Shown: positions 4,841-5,679 of the stretch, piece by piece
How positions within the stretch are numbered: the first letter of the stretch is position 1
How the letters are laid out: each line of letters starts with the position of its first letter
Source of the DNA: Wolbachia endosymbiont of Cylisticus convexus
GTDB taxonomy: Bacteria; Pseudomonadota; Alphaproteobacteria; Rickettsiales; Anaplasmataceae
Assembly (NCBI RefSeq): GCF_003344345.1
Contig: NZ_QPIP01000088.1
Coordinates: forward strand, 1 to 5,679
DNA: 5,679 nt
Direction: 5' to 3'
Notes under the pieces: generated by a model
Told to the model about the DNA's origin: nothing
Databases searched by the model: none
Seen by the model: only the letters and a program-made list of their open reading frames with translations
Position numbers and translations under genes: made by a program

Positions 4841-5679
4841 ATGGATCAAATAGAAAGAATACTAAACTTAACTAAAAGACGAGGATTTGGAAAGACTAGG
4901 AAAATCAACAGAGGTAGATAAATGTAATACTAAGTTAGTTGGTAAAATAATATTTAAAGGCTTAATGAAGCTAATATTAATGGGTCAGAAAACAAGCTTA
5001 AGAGCACTAGAAATGGTAATAAATAGGTGTGTGATAGATAAAAATGATGATAAAAGTACAGTTACATACAGTGGCTTATCGAAAAGGTTAAAAGTTCTGA
5101 TTATTTTAAAGGTGTATATATCGATTTAATAAACAAAGTGGAAAAATTATTGCCCAGAAAAACGTCACATAACTTACATAGATTCGATTCAACAATTATA
5201 AATTTATCAGGGTACCTTATAAAAGATGGGTTAAAAATAGGTGGTAAAAGCAATGACAGTCAAGTCAAAGTAAGCGTTGGATTAAAAGGCCAATTACCGA
5301 CGAGTATAAGATTTTGTCAAGGGCAAGAAGAAAGTAGCGAAGATATAGCGCTGGTTAGAGCAATTAATGAAGCTAAAGTTAAAAAAGAGGATATTTTATT
5401 GTTTGATAGAAGGATTGCAAAAGTTGCAACTTTCACTGAGTTTGACAAAAAGGAATACAAATTTATCACAAGAACATACTTAAAAAGAAGGTACTGCGTT
5501 ATAAGAGAGAATGAAATTACGCAAAAACAACAACCAGATGGATCGGAAATTTTGGAAGATAATATAGTGAATCTTTACAGCGGAAGCAGAGCAATAGCAA
5601 GTACGACTAATAAAAATTAAAAATAGAACAGAAGATGAAATATGGTTTTTGACCAACTTATTTGAAATACCGGCTTATG
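4841..5679 (+). pseudogene. IS4-family transposase pseudogene, cut by the window end
   Basis: IS4 transposases are DDE enzymes that cut and paste the element. The start is ATG 4841 with a strong GGAGG site (4831-4835): MDQIERILNLTK. An extra A in the run at 4874-4877 shifts the frame; homology continues as KDEDLERLGKSTEVDK to SGLSKRLKV (4875 to about 5090). A second slip near 5090, at TTAAAAGTT, moves to KSSDYFKGVYIDLINKVEKL and on through LHRFDSTIINLSG (first catalytic Asp in FDST) and ILLFDRRIAKVATF (second Asp in FDR; the usual following Gly is Arg). A third shift at about 5580-5600 moves to QVRLIKIKNRTE and DEIWFLTNLFEIPAY, reaching the window edge. The catalytic Glu and YREK region would lie beyond 5679. 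The separate open stretches 4887-5129 and 5138-5620 are pieces of this one gene. With at least three frameshifts it is inactive. Confidence 0.92.

Noticed and set aside
4887..5620. Two separate genes at 4887-5129 and 5138-5620
   Set aside because: Reading across frames gives one continuous IS4 transposase, so these are fragments of a single broken gene; their apparent TTG and GTG starts are artefacts.
1..5679. tRNA, rRNA, CRISPR array or riboswitch
   Set aside because: No cloverleaf with a TTC loop and paired acceptor arm, no regularly spaced repeats, and no recognisable aptamer were seen on either strand.

Overview
The window reads as a chromosomal segment of an obligate intracellular alphaproteobacterium of the order Rickettsiales, most likely Wolbachia. 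The basis is the very AT-rich composition, a short-form (422 aa) prolyl-tRNA synthetase overlapping a holo-ACP synthase, decayed IS3- and IS4-family transposases, and a stray phage tail-like fragment. The genus is inferred from overall resemblance, not from a database search.

Layout. Positions 1-893 hold a badly decayed IS3-family element on the minus strand: an orfA relic, an orfB relic, and a plausible outer end near 893. Positions 894-1021 are AT-rich and carry no convincing gene, though a short unidentified coding relic may abut the IS end. A strong sigma70-type promoter (1022-1050) overlaps a perfect palindrome and drives two plus-strand genes, 1080-2069 and 2066-2677, which overlap by ATGA. 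The first encodes a proline-rich protein with a central membrane hairpin. The second encodes a soluble, charged, low-complexity protein with an SH3-ligand-like proline motif and a basic C-terminus. I recognise neither as a named family. Together they look like a host-interaction (effector-type) operon and are the most interesting part of the window.

A 13-bp perfect hairpin (2729-2764) separates this operon from proS (2772-4040), which overlaps acpS (4037-4423) by GTGA. These two are housekeeping genes: charging of tRNA-Pro and activation of acyl carrier protein.

From 4424 onward the sequence is accessory debris: a small hairpin repeat (4442-4460), a sequence resembling an IS terminus (4480-4500), a truncated phage tail-like reading frame (4565-4807), and an IS4-family transposase pseudogene (4841 to the window end) broken by at least three frameshifts. 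Conserved core genes and a possible host-interaction operon are therefore flanked on both sides by dead mobile DNA. No tRNA, rRNA or CRISPR array was seen.
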